A stretch of DNA of 42,908 nucleotides from Rhodospirillaceae bacterium (GTDB lineage: Bacteria > Pseudomonadota > Alphaproteobacteria > Rhodospirillales > Magnetospirillaceae), in NCBI GenBank assembly GCA_013349665.1, contig DUZF01000002.1:1-42908 (forward strand). The letters run 5' to 3'. The notes under the pieces were generated by a model, which saw nothing but the letters and a program-made list of their open reading frames with translations, was not told the origin of the DNA and searched no databases. The position numbers and the translations under genes were made by a program. Below, piece after piece: positions 26,089 through 37,300 of this stretch. Numbering within the stretch: position 1 is the first letter of the stretch; each line of letters starts with the position of its first letter.

Positions 26089-28158
26089 TTACTCGTTTTT
26101 CTTTTGAACCCAGAATTGATAGGTCGCCCCAAAGGTATTGGGGAACATTGACTCGAACTTGTCCCAGCTGGCCAGGTCGGTCAGCGTTTTATCATCCGGG
26201 AAAAGGTTTCTGTATTTTTCGGTAACAGAGGAATCGATCTCAAATCCGATGAATGCCAAATTGTTCGTTTCAATGAAAGCCGCCAGTTGTGGAATGGTCG
26301 TGCGATGTTCTTCCGTATGGAACAGCAAGTCGCGGCAGTTGCTGATGGAAAAAAAATCGGGAGAACGGGTAATGTTGGCTAGAGATTCTTCATCCTCACG
26401 GTCGAAAAATTCCTGGCGGCATTGACGAATCTCCTCCACCGAAGTGCCAAATCCGCGCTCCTGAATGAACTGCCGGGCGGCCATAACCCCCCGACGCGCC
26501 ACCTCGCTGTATAGCCCGACCCGCATGACGCCACCGGGTCGCAACAATGACAGCAGCAAACGCCAACCGGCGGACGGATCGCCCAGATGATGGAGGACGC
26601 CGACCGATTCGATTTGGTCGAAATGGCGGCCCAGGTGGTCCAGACGCAAAATATCGGCTTGAGCGTAATCGATATTGGTCACCCCCATTTCGCGGCTCTT
26701 GCGAATGGCATAGGCCAGGCTACGGCAGGAGAGATCCACGGCGGTTACCTTGGCATCGCGAAATCGCAGGGCAGTCTCGATGGCGTGACGGCCCGTGCCG
26801 CAACCAGCAATGAGAATTTCAAATACTGGTTTTCGTGGCATTGGTGCGTGAGGCCCCTGCGGGAACAGCAGGCGCAGCCCGATTTCGGGATGTACCGGGG
26901 GTTCGGCGCAGGTTGTGCGGGTCCAGCGTGGGTAGGGGCTTTCCTCGTACTGGGCGCGAACCCTGCGGGAGATGTCGTCATCGATGGGGGTAAGCAGGGG
27001 AATACCGGCCATCAGCCTCCGCTCCTCCTGCGGCTCGCTGATTTGCTGGGTCAGCAGAGCGGCGACCGGGGCCGGCCAGGACAGCGAGAGCAGCATATTG
27101 TCATCCGGTAAGCTATTGAGGGGCTGATAGCAGGCGAACAGCGCCAGCATGGCTGGAGTGACCGTTGACGCCGGCTCCGTCAGACGGGCCCGCAGTTTGG
27201 CGAGTCGGCAATTTTCATCTTCGCCGATGGCAAAGACATATTCGTTGATGAAACATTGCTGGGCCAAGGCGCAGCAGAACTCCAGTTCGCCCTCGCCGAG
27301 AACCTCGCCGCCGGCAACCCGGTTCAGGAGGCTGGCCCGCATGCCGATCAACCGGTGTTCTAACTCCCGGTCGGCCACCGGCGTATTTTGCAGCACTGCC
27401 AACAGCAAGGGGTCGCCGGTCAGCTGGCATGTTTGGTCTGCCAGCAGAACGCCGTCCCGCTTCAGCACTGTGATACAGGCCGGGAAAAGATCGGCCGGGC
27501 GGATCCAAGGTTCATTTAAGGCCGCCATCAACCACGGGCGGATGTCCCTGGTGGCAACCGAGTCGGCGACCACCGTCATGGTCAGCGCACTCAGCGCCTT
27601 GGCTTTAGGGCTGGGTTCGAGCAGCAAACCACGGCGGATGAAGGTAAAGGCGCTTCTGGCATTCCCGCAATCCAGCATTTTGCGGCACAAGGTGTGGTAT
27701 GCCTGGGGGAAATCGGGACGAAAGACCAGGGCTGTTTTGAAAAGGCCGGCCGCCGCAGTCGTCTGCCCCAAGTCCTTGAGCAGATTGGCGGTATTGAAGG
27801 CAATTTCGGGGACGCCGGGAAAGGCGCGGGAGAGGCGCAGAAAGATCTTCAGGGCGGAGGCGGTCTTACCTTCGCAAAGAAAAACATTACCCAGATTGTT
27901 CCATGGGCCAATGAGAGCCGGCACTTGAGTTAGGACGCACCGGATGACCGATGCCGAACGACCCGTTTGTCCAAGGTCGAACAGGACTATGGCTAGATCG
28001 ACTCCATGCGCGGCTTCGTCAGGTTGCAGGAACCAGCACCGTTTCGCCCAGAGGGCGGCATCGGCAGGGTTTCCTGCGTGCCGCAGGGCCTTGCCGAGTG
28101 CCGCAATCTGCACCACGGCAGCAGGATCCGCGGCCAACGCACGGCGGTAGGCGGTCAT
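26089..28158 (-). CDS. TPR protein with C-terminal class I SAM methyltransferase domain
   Basis: N-terminal TPR-like repeats; FEILIAGCGTGRHAIETALRFRDAKVTAVDLSCRSLAYA...VGVLHHLGDPSAGWRLLLSLLRPGGVMRVGLYS. Confidence 0.87.
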   Translation of the reverse strand: MTAYRRALAADPAAVVQIAALGKALRHAGNPADAALWAKRCWFLQPDEAAHGVDLAIVLFDLGQTGRSASVIRCVLTQVPALIGPWNNLGNVFLCEGKTASALKIFLRLSRAFPGVPEIAFNTANLLKDLGQTTAAAGLFKTALVFRPDFPQAYHTLCRKMLDCGNARSAFTFIRRGLLLEPSPKAKALSALTMTVVADSVATRDIRPWLMAALNEPWIRPADLFPACITVLKRDGVLLADQTCQLTGDPLLLAVLQNTPVADRELEHRLIGMRASLLNRVAGGEVLGEGELEFCCALAQQCFINEYVFAIGEDENCRLAKLRARLTEPASTVTPAMLALFACYQPLNSLPDDNMLLSLSWPAPVAALLTQQISEPQEERRLMAGIPLLTPIDDDISRRVRAQYEESPYPRWTRTTCAEPPVHPEIGLRLLFPQGPHAPMPRKPVFEILIAGCGTGRHAIETALRFRDAKVTAVDLSCRSLAYAIRKSREMGVTNIDYAQADILRLDHLGRHFDQIESVGVLHHLGDPSAGWRLLLSLLRPGGVMRVGLYSEVARRGVMAARQFIQERGFGTSVEEIRQCRQEFFDREDEESLANITRSPDFFSISNCRDLLFHTEEHRTTIPQLAAFIETNNLAFIGFEIDSSVTEKYRNLFPDDKTLTDLASWDKFESMFPNTFGATYQFWVQKKNE

Positions 28159-28379
28159 CTGAAGATCCTGTGTGTTTGACGGCGCGGTTTCATATTAACC
28201 GGGCGCAATGGCAGAGCCAATTCTGCAAATGGCGCCGACAACTTAACGATAACCGCATTTGCCAGGCAACCGAAAAGGTGACATCGACGAATTGTTTGCG
28301 CTTGCTGGTGGCCGACTTATTATCCTGCTGAACATTAAAAGAGCACCGATGGGCATCGGCGGCCAGGCGCGGTGAAGTT

Positions 28380-31300
28380 TTGGGAAATTTGAAAGACTCG
28401 CCACTTATTTCCTCTGTCGGCCTTCTGGATAGCGCCTTCGGCCTTTACCGCCATGCGCGTTTTCCTGCCACTGCTGCGCTGTGTCGGCGAGGTCTGGTCG
28501 ATGATCCGGCCGATGGCAACTGTCTTAATTTGCTCGCTCTCGCGGCACGGGGAAGCGGCCATACAGGGTCAGTCGTCCACCTGTTCGGGCGCGCCCTGGC
28601 CGCCTTTCCAGCGACATCCCAGACCCACTGCCATCTGGCAAACGTCCTTTATGAGGAAGATCGGCTGAAAGAGGCCTCGATCCATTATCATCTCGCTTTG
28701 GCCCTCAGTCCCAGCGCTGCCGAAACTCTGTTCAATATGGCCATTCTGCTTCGGCGGGAAGGTCAGGAGTCGTTGGCCGAACGCCTGTATCGGCGGTGTC
28801 TGGCGGTACGCCACGACTTTGGCGAAGCGCACTATAACCTCGGTAATCTGCTGCGTGATTCAGGCCAGTTGGATGAGGCCCGGCAGTCCTATCGGTCGGC
28901 TCTGAGGTGTGAACCGCGGTTTGTCGACGCTCTGATCAACCTGGCGAATCTCCTGCGGGAGCAGTCGCGAAACCAGGAGGCCGTGCCGCTGTTACGCCGG
29001 GCCTTAACGGAGGCACCGGATCACCCGTTGATCCATCTTGCTTTGGCGGAAGTGAGCCGCCAGACAGGACAGTGGCGGCAGACGGCAACCTCTTACCTGC
29101 GGACCATCTCGTTGCGCTCAGATCAGGCGGCATCCTGGAATGGCCTGGCCTTGGTTTGCCACGCCGAAGGCCGCCTGCTTGCAGCGGAAACCGCTTTTCA
29201 GGCAGCCATAGTCATCGATCCGCAGCATGGAGATGCTTTCAGTCGCCAGGGGGCCATTTGCCATCTCGATGATCGCCATCGCGCCGCCAGCGTCTGTTTC
29301 GGGCGAGCCTTGGCATTAAAACCGGACTTTGCCCAAGCCGCCAACAACCAGGCGCTATTGCTCAACGACTTGGGACAACCGGTCGAGGCCGCCGCTTATT
29401 TCCGCCGCGCCCTGGCGATCGATCCCGGATACGCCAATGCCCGTTGGAACTTCGCGCTGCTGTTGCTCGCTGACGGACTGATGCCTGAAGGCTGGCGATT
29501 TTACGAGGCGCGCAGTGAGCTTGAAGAACCGATCATCGAGCGTTTGCAGTTGCCCGTTCCAGAATGGCAGGGCGAACCGCTGGACGGACGATCGCTGCTG
29601 ATCTGGTTTGAACAAGGCTATGGTGATGAAATTCAATTCTGCCGCTTCGCCGCCTTTTTGAAAAAGCGCTGGGCGGTCCATATCACACTGTGCTGCCCGC
29701 CACCTTTGTTTACCCTGTTCGCATCCCTGGCGGGGGTGGATGTTCTGCATCCGGCGGAAACCGGGACATTGACCCTGGCCCGCCCGGATTTCTGGACCTT
29801 TCCGATGAGTATCCCGCGGCAGATCGGCCTGGCATTGGAATCCATTCCGGCAGATCTTCCCTATTTGTGGCCCCCCGCCGAACGCCTGGCGAAATGGCGT
29901 CGGCGTTTGCCCACGGACGGCCTGACCGTCGGGCTGGTGTGGAAAGGCAGCGCCGGGCATAAGAATGACCAGTGGCGTTCGCTGCCGGGTTTGGACGTGC
30001 TGGCGCCATTGTGGACGGTTGCCGGTGTCAGTTTCGTCAGCCTGCAAAAAGGCCGTGGTGAGGATGAGGCGGCATCCCCACCGGCTGGTCAGCCTCTGCG
30101 GTCTTTCTCCGGGGACGTCCTTGACTTTGCCGACAGCGCCGCGATCATCAGCCATCTCGACTTGGTCATCACCGTCGACACGGCCGTCGCCCACCTTGCT
30201 GGAGCGCTCGGCAAACCTTGCTGGGTCATGCTGCCGGCCATCCGCGCCGATTGGCGGTGGCTCCGTGATCGGCAGGACACGCCCTGGTATCCCGGGACCC
30301 TGCGCCTGTTCCGTCAACAGACACCGGGTGACTGGCCAGCGGTGATCCGGCGGGTTGCCAGCGAATTGCAGCGTCTGGCCGATCCTCCGCAAGACGTGTT
30401 CAACAAGGCATTGTACTACCTTTCCGCCGGAAATGCGGTCCAAGCAAGGACGATGTACCGGCGTGTCCTGGCGATCGAACCGGCCCATGCCGACAGTCAC
30501 CATCTGTTGGGGATCCTCGATCACTTCGACGGACTGCCGGTATCTGCCGAAAGGCGCATTGATCAGGCTGTCCGGTTACAGGAAAGCAAGGCCGAATACC
30601 ATAACAACCTGGGAGAGGTGCTGCGCCGAAGTGGACGTCTCGATGAGGCTGAAGGAGCATTCCGACGGGCGGCGGAATTGCAGACGGACTACGCCGAGGC
30701 CCAATACAACCTGGGAGTTCTGTGGCGCGATCGTGGACATTCTTTAGTTGCCGCCCGTCAATATGAGAGAGCCCTGATTCTGCGCCCGGATTATGTGGAA
30801 GCCCTACATGGCGCCGGCATTCTGTTGCAGCAAAAGGGACGCCAGGACGCGGCTCAGGTTAAATACCGGCGTGCATTGATGGCCAACTCCTCCGACGCCA
30901 ATGTTCTCACCAACCTTGGCAATGTCTATCGGGATCAGGGAAGGCTGGAACAGGCACTCTATTGCTACCGCCGGCTACTTGTTCTCCATCCGGCGTCCGC
31001 CGATGGTATCAACAATGTCGGCAGTGTCCTGCAGGACTGGGGAAATGTTGAGGAGGCCGCCCGCATGTTCGAATGGGCGGAGGTGATTTCCATCAATTCG
31101 TTTGCGGCCAAGACCAACGCCATCTTTAATGCTTTGTATCGGCCGGGCGTCGGCTTGGCCGAGCTTCACACCAGGGCCGTCGCCTGGGGTGCCAGTATAT
31201 CGGCGCCAAAAGAGCATCGCACAGCCGTGGAGCGAAATTCCAAACGCCCCCGTCTGGGTTTTGTCTCGGGCGATTTTCGCGCCCATGCCGTCGGCTTCCT

Positions 31301-32372
31301 TGTCCTGCCGGCATTGGAAGGACTGAGAGGCTCCGGATATGAAGTCTTCTGCTATTCCAATAACGGCCGACAGGACAAGGTGACGTCGAGATTCCGACAA
31401 GCCGCTGGGACCTGGCGCCTCATTGCCGGACAGGACGACGACGAGGTGATACGGCAGATCATTGACGATGGTATCGACATTCTCTTTGACCTTTCCGGCT
31501 ACAGTGCCGGCAACCGTCTGCCAGTCTTCGCGCGAAAGCCGGCGCCCCTTCAGCTTTCGTGGATAGGCTTCCCAGGCACAACCGGCCTTGCCGAAATGGA
31601 TTACCTCCTCGGCGACCGCCACCAACTTCCCGAAGGGTGCGACGCGTTCTACAGCGAAAAGATCATTCGGCTGCCCGATAGCCATCATTTATTCCGGGCG
31701 CCCGATTTTTCGCCACCGTCGACGCCGCTGCCGGCCCTTGCCAACGGTTTCGTAACTTTTGGTTCATTCAACGCCGTGAAGAAGATATCTCCGGCCTCCG
31801 TCGCGCTGTGGAGCCGCATCCTGCAGGCTCTGCCGACGGCCCTGTTGCTGCTGAAAACGCCGGCTCTCAGCCATCCCCAAGCCGCCGACCGCCTGGTGCA
31901 GGCTTTCGTTGGCCAGGGCATCGCCCGCCGGCGTCTGCGGCTAATGGGGGCGTCAACGCCGGCCAGGCACATGGCCGCCATGGGCGAAGCCGATATCGCC
32001 CTAGACAGTTTTCCCTATTCCGGCGGCCAAACTACCTTGGAATGCTTGTGGATGGGGCTACCGGTGGTCACCTTGCCGGGGGAAACCTTCGCCAGCAGAC
32101 ATTCTCTCAGTGCCCTGGCGACCCTGGAGCTGATGGAGTTGGTTGCCAGAGATGCCGAAGATTATCAGGCAATTGCGGTTCATTTAGCGGCAAATCTCGT
32201 ACAATTGGCGTCGATGCGTGGCGGCATGCGGGATCGCATGCTGCGCTCGCCGCTCTGTGACGCCAAACGTTTCATTGATCATTTGGACAAAGCGTTGACA
32301 ACGGTCTGGCAAAGACATCGCGCCGAGAAAAAGCCTTGCTCAATGGATTTTTCGCGAGGCGCCGACGTCTGA
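28380..32372 (+). CDS. Multidomain TPR / GT9-like / TPR / OGT (GT41-like, type I) protein, 1330 aa
   Basis: [18 protein letters not shown]...[32 protein letters not shown]; later [27 protein letters not shown]...[22 protein letters not shown]...[22 protein letters not shown]. Confidence 0.9.
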   Translation: [1330 protein letters not shown]

Positions 32373-34324
32373 TGTCACACGCCGACGTGAAGGATATTGT
32401 GGAAACGGGATTGAGCCACCATCTGGCCGGCCGTTACACCCTTGCCCTGTCAACCTATCGCAAAGTACTGGCGAACCAGCCGGGGCATGCGGAGACGCAA
32501 CATCTGCTGGGCCTGGCTCTCTTTCAGGCGGGTCACGCGGCCCTGGCGATACCAAACATCCGCCGGGCCATTACGCTCGACGACGCAATCTCGCAATTCC
32601 ACAATAACTTGGCGGCCGTCGAGGCGTCTCTTGGTCGGCAGTCGGTGGCGGTTGACGAATTCCTACAGGCGTTGCGTCTTGCGCCGCAGGATGCCGAATG
32701 CCGCAGCAATCTGGCCAATGCCTTGAAGGTCCTGGGGCGATTGGGAGAGGCGGAACGCCAATGTCGTCTCGCCCTGATCTTCCATCCGGCCTCGCCCGAA
32801 GCGAACTGCAATCTTGGCGCCGTCCTGCATCTGGCGGGCCGGGTGGTCGAGGCGGCGGCGGCGTTACGCCGCGCCTGCACACTGCTGGCTGATTTTCCGC
32901 AGGCCCAAAACAATTGGGCTAGCCTGCGTCTCGGCGAGGGTGAGATTGCCGGCACATTGGTCTTATGCCGCAGGATCCTGGCTCTGCGGCCAGATCATCG
33001 CGGTGCATTCAGCAATCTGGCTCTGGCATTGCAGCATATCCGCCGCCTGCGTCAGGCCTCAGATTGTTATGGGCGGGCGGTGCTGCTCTCAGCAGAGATC
33101 GAAACCTTCCGCAATTGGCTGACCTGCATTCTTTACCGCCATGATCTGGATAAAACCGAGATTGGGCGGATCCATCGGGAGTTTGGCCGGATCTGCTCTA
33201 TACAGGCTGGGCGCCTGCCGCTTGGTGCCGCCATCCGTTCGCCAAGGCTGCGTATTGGTTATCTGTCCTCCGATTTTCGCGACCATCCCGTGGCGGCTAG
33301 CTTCTGGCCGGCACTGTGTCACCACGATAGGCACGACTTTGCCATTCATTGTTATGCCGACATTGCCAGTCCAGACCATGCCACCGATCTGTTCCGTGGA
33401 AAGGCGGATGTGTGGACCGACATCAATGGTTTGGACGATGGGGCGGTGGCGGAACGAATTCGTGGCGACGGCATTGACATCCTGGTGGTGCTGGCCGGTC
33501 GTTTCGACCGCAACCGGCTGCAAATGGCCGCCTGGCGTGCCGCCCCGGTGCAGATCAGCCTGCATGATGTTGCCACCAGCGGGATCGCCGAGATGGATTA
33601 TATCATCGGCGATCGCTGGCTGCTTCCCCGGCATGGCAAGGAGTTTTTCACCGAGCGCCCATTGCGTCTTCCGCAATTCTATCTGGGCCATCTTCCCCAA
33701 GACCTTCCTGAGGTTGATTCGTTGAGACGGGACGGTCCTGCGGTTTTTGGATGTTTCAACAACCCGACAAAGATCTCCGCCCCCACCCTTGGCGTCTGGG
33801 GGAGCATCCTGAAGGCATTGCCGGACAGCCGGCTGGTCCTTCATTATCGCGACCGTTATACCTGCGGCTTGCTGCGGGAACCGATCCGCGAGGCCCTGTT
33901 GGCCGCCGGCGCACAAGCGGAGCAGTTGGATTTCGCGCAGGCCGACCAGGACCCCGGGACTTTCCTCCGCCGCTACAACGACATTGATGTCGCCCTCGAT
34001 ACCTGGCCGTTTTGTGGGTCGACCACAACTTTCCAAGCCCTGGTCATGGGCGTGCCAGTGGTGACATGGCCTCAGGGCAGCATGGCCGCCAATTGGAGCG
34101 AATCCATCCTGCGCGGGTTGGGTCTCGACCAATTGGTCGCAGCTTCTGCCGAGCAGTATCAGGGCATCGCGATCGATTGCGCGCAGCGGCGGAGGGAATG
34201 GCGGGAAGCCCGCCGGGCCTTGCGCCAGAAGCTGGCGAACTCGCATCTGTGCGATGCCCGCCGGTGGACAGGCCATCTCGAGCGGATTTATCGGGCGGTA
34301 TGGCGCCGGGCTTGCCATGGATGA
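32372..34324 (+). CDS. TPR protein with OGT-like domain (type II)
   Basis: MSHADVKDIVETGLSHHLAGRYTLALSTYRKVL; RLRIGYLSSDFRDHPVAASFWPAL...APVQISLHDVATSGIAEMDYIIGDRWLLP...FGCFNNPTKISAPTLGVWGSIL; TGATG overlap with the upstream gene. Confidence 0.88.
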   Translation: MSHADVKDIVETGLSHHLAGRYTLALSTYRKVLANQPGHAETQHLLGLALFQAGHAALAIPNIRRAITLDDAISQFHNNLAAVEASLGRQSVAVDEFLQALRLAPQDAECRSNLANALKVLGRLGEAERQCRLALIFHPASPEANCNLGAVLHLAGRVVEAAAALRRACTLLADFPQAQNNWASLRLGEGEIAGTLVLCRRILALRPDHRGAFSNLALALQHIRRLRQASDCYGRAVLLSAEIETFRNWLTCILYRHDLDKTEIGRIHREFGRICSIQAGRLPLGAAIRSPRLRIGYLSSDFRDHPVAASFWPALCHHDRHDFAIHCYADIASPDHATDLFRGKADVWTDINGLDDGAVAERIRGDGIDILVVLAGRFDRNRLQMAAWRAAPVQISLHDVATSGIAEMDYIIGDRWLLPRHGKEFFTERPLRLPQFYLGHLPQDLPEVDSLRRDGPAVFGCFNNPTKISAPTLGVWGSILKALPDSRLVLHYRDRYTCGLLREPIREALLAAGAQAEQLDFAQADQDPGTFLRRYNDIDVALDTWPFCGSTTTFQALVMGVPVVTWPQGSMAANWSESILRGLGLDQLVAASAEQYQGIAIDCAQRRREWREARRALRQKLANSHLCDARRWTGHLERIYRAVWRRACHG

Positions 34325-37300
34325 GCCGCAAGTCATGGCCGCCGCCCTTGACCATTACCGCGCAGGGCGGGTGGCTGAGGCCGCCGGGCTTTTCCGTCGT
34401 CTCCTCTGCCGGCGCCCGGCGGACGGCGACGCCCTGCATCTGCTAGGCATCAGTCTTTCCATCGCCGGATTGGTGCTTCGTGCCATAACGGCCGGCGGCC
34501 AGGCGGCCAGCTACCTCTCCAGTCTTGGCAATTTGAGCCGCAGGACGGGGCGCCTCGCCATTGCCGTAACTTGCCATCGCCGCGCCCTGATCGTTGCCCC
34601 GGATCTTGCCGAGGTTCATTCCAGCCTGGCCAATGCGCTTCGTGAAAGCAGTCTGTTGGGCATGGCCGGGCGCCACTGCCGGCATGCTTTGGCAATACGA
34701 CCGGAATTTGCCGAATGTCATCACAATTTGGCGATTATCCGGCAGGACCAGGGTTGTCTGGATGAGGCCATTGCCGGTTTCCAAAGAGCCATTGAGCTCA
34801 AGCCGGATTATCTCGAACCATCCTACAACCTGCTGTTCGCCCAGCTTTATCGGCCGGGGGTCAGTCTTGCCGGTGTTTTTGCCCAAGCCGCCCGATGGCA
34901 CGCCTCACATCCCGTTCCGCTGGCCGCAGGACAGGCTGGACCTGATCGTCAGGTCTGCCGGCTGGGCTTCGTTTCCGGCGATCTGCGCGGGCATGCCGTC
35001 GGCTATATGGTGATTCCCGCCATTGAAGCGCTGGCGCGGCGCGGCTATGAGGTGGTGATTTATTCCAATAACGCCATCGAGGATGCCTTGACGCTGCGTT
35101 GCCGAAGGGTGGCGTCGGACTGGCGGCAAATAGACGGGCTTGCCGACGAGGAGGCGGCGGCATTGATCCGTGCCGACCGTATCGACATTCTTTTCGATCT
35201 CTCCGGATTTACCGCCCATAACCGTATTTTGTTGTTCGCCTGCAAGCCGGCGCCGGTGCAGATTGCCTGGGCCGGCTATCCGGCAACGACCGGCCTTGCG
35301 GCGATGGATTACATCCTGGCCGATCGGCATCAGCTGCCGGCGGAAGCAGAATCCTGGTACAGCGAACATGCCCTCCGCCTGCCCGACAGCTATGTCGCCT
35401 TTGAGCCACCACAGGACGCTCCGTCGTTAACTGACCTGCCCGCCGAAGCCAAAGGCTGGATCACCTTCGGTTCCTTCAACGTATTGAAAAAATTATCTCC
35501 CGAGGCGATTGCATTGTGGAGCCGCCTGTTGCTTGACTTGCCGGAGGCCCGACTGCTTATAAAAACGCCGGCTCTCAGTTGCGCCGAGACGCGACGCCAT
35601 TTGACGGAACGCTTCACCGTGCGGGGTATCGAGGGGCACCGTCTCACCCTGTTGGGCGGATCCACGTCGGCCGAGCATCAGGCGGCCATGGCCGGGGCCG
35701 ATATAGCTCTCGACAGCTTCCCTTATGCCGGCGGGGTCACCACGTTGGAATGCCTGTGGATGGGGCTCCCGGTCATCACCCTGCCGGGAGAGACATTCGC
35801 CAGCCGTCATTCCCTGAGCTATCTGGCCTCTCTTGGCCTTGAGGAGTTGGTGGCCGGCGATGTCGATGACTATCGGCGGTTTGCCATCGATCTGGCCAAT
35901 GATCGGCCACGGTTGGCGGCTATGCGGGCAACGCTGCGCGCCCGCATGCGGTCCTCGGCGTTATGTGATGTGGAAGCTTTTGCAGATCATCTGTCTGCGG
36001 CTCTACAAGCGGTCTGGCGACGCCACCGCGAGCGCTTGCCCCCGGCAGCTCTGAATGTGGCGCGGCAAGATGACCTGCGGCGGGCCGCGGCCCTTCATGC
36101 CGGTGGTCAAGTCGAACTGGCCGACCGTCTCTACCGCCGCATTCTCACGGTCATGCCGGATAGTGCCGACGCCCTGCATCTGACCGGGGTTGTGGCGCAC
36201 CAACAGGGCCGTCATCATCAGGCGGTGCAGGAAATTATGCGGGCCGTCACGGTCAGCCGTGGGACTTCCGTGATGTGGGCCAATCTCGGCGAGGCCTTGC
36301 GGGAGCGGGGCGACAATGCGCTTTCCGAGATTGTCCAAAGGCGCAGTTTGGTGCTTGAGCCGGGCCACCGGCAGGGTCTTTACAATTTGGCTGTCGCGAC
36401 GGCCCAGCAAGGTCGGTTCAGTTGCGCAAGAATACTTTATAGCCGTGTCCTGCAAATCGCCCCGGACTATGCCGAGGCCTGGTTCAACATGGCGGATCTT
36501 TGCCGGGGTGCTGGCGCGTTGGCGGCGGCAATTAACGCCTGCGAACGAGCGCTGGTCTTTCAGCCGGCTTATGCCCGGGCCTGGAACAATTTGGGCAATG
36601 CCAAGAAGGGCGGGTCGAAGTCCAACAGGATTGAATGCGCTTATCGGCGCGCCATAGCAGTGCATCCGGATTTCGCAGAGGCATGGGGAAATTACGGCAA
36701 CCTGTTACAAGACAAGGAAGGTTTATCGACAGCCGCTGCGATTTACCGGCGGGTGCTGGTGTTGGCGCCGGACAATGCCGGCTGTTGGGGTAACCAGGGT
36801 ATTTTACAACGGGAGTCCGGCCAACGATCTGCAGCGCGGATGTCTTTTCAGCGAGCATTATGTCGCGATCCTCATCTCGGTGCGGCAAACAACGACCTGG
36901 GTGTCGAACTGCATGTAGCAGGGCTGTGGGACGAAGCCAGGGACTGCTATATCCGCAGCTTGACGCTGGCGCCGGAGGTTCCCCAGGTCAACCGGAATTT
37001 CGCCGTTTCCCTGCTTGATGAGGGCCACCCAATCCAGTCCAGTCTGTGGCTTGACCGGGCAGGCCGGGCGGCTGGCGACCCGATTGACGACCGGCGCTCA
37101 CATCTTGCTCACGCCATGTATCGCGACGATCTCGACGCTGTCGTTTTGCGCCAGCTTCATCAGGACTTTGGTGCATCCCTGAACGCCATGGCGGTCGGCG
37201 GGACGCGGCCGAAACCTTCGGGAAGAGGACGGCTGCGGATTGCCTATCTGTCTTCTGATTTTTGCGATCATCCGGTGGGCAACGCCTTTCTCCCGGTCCT

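Noticed and set aside
28159-28379. Possible small RNA or specific regulator site in the divergent intergenic region
   Set aside because: No convincing hairpin, terminator or recognisable motif could be supported by eye; it probably just contains the two divergent promoters.
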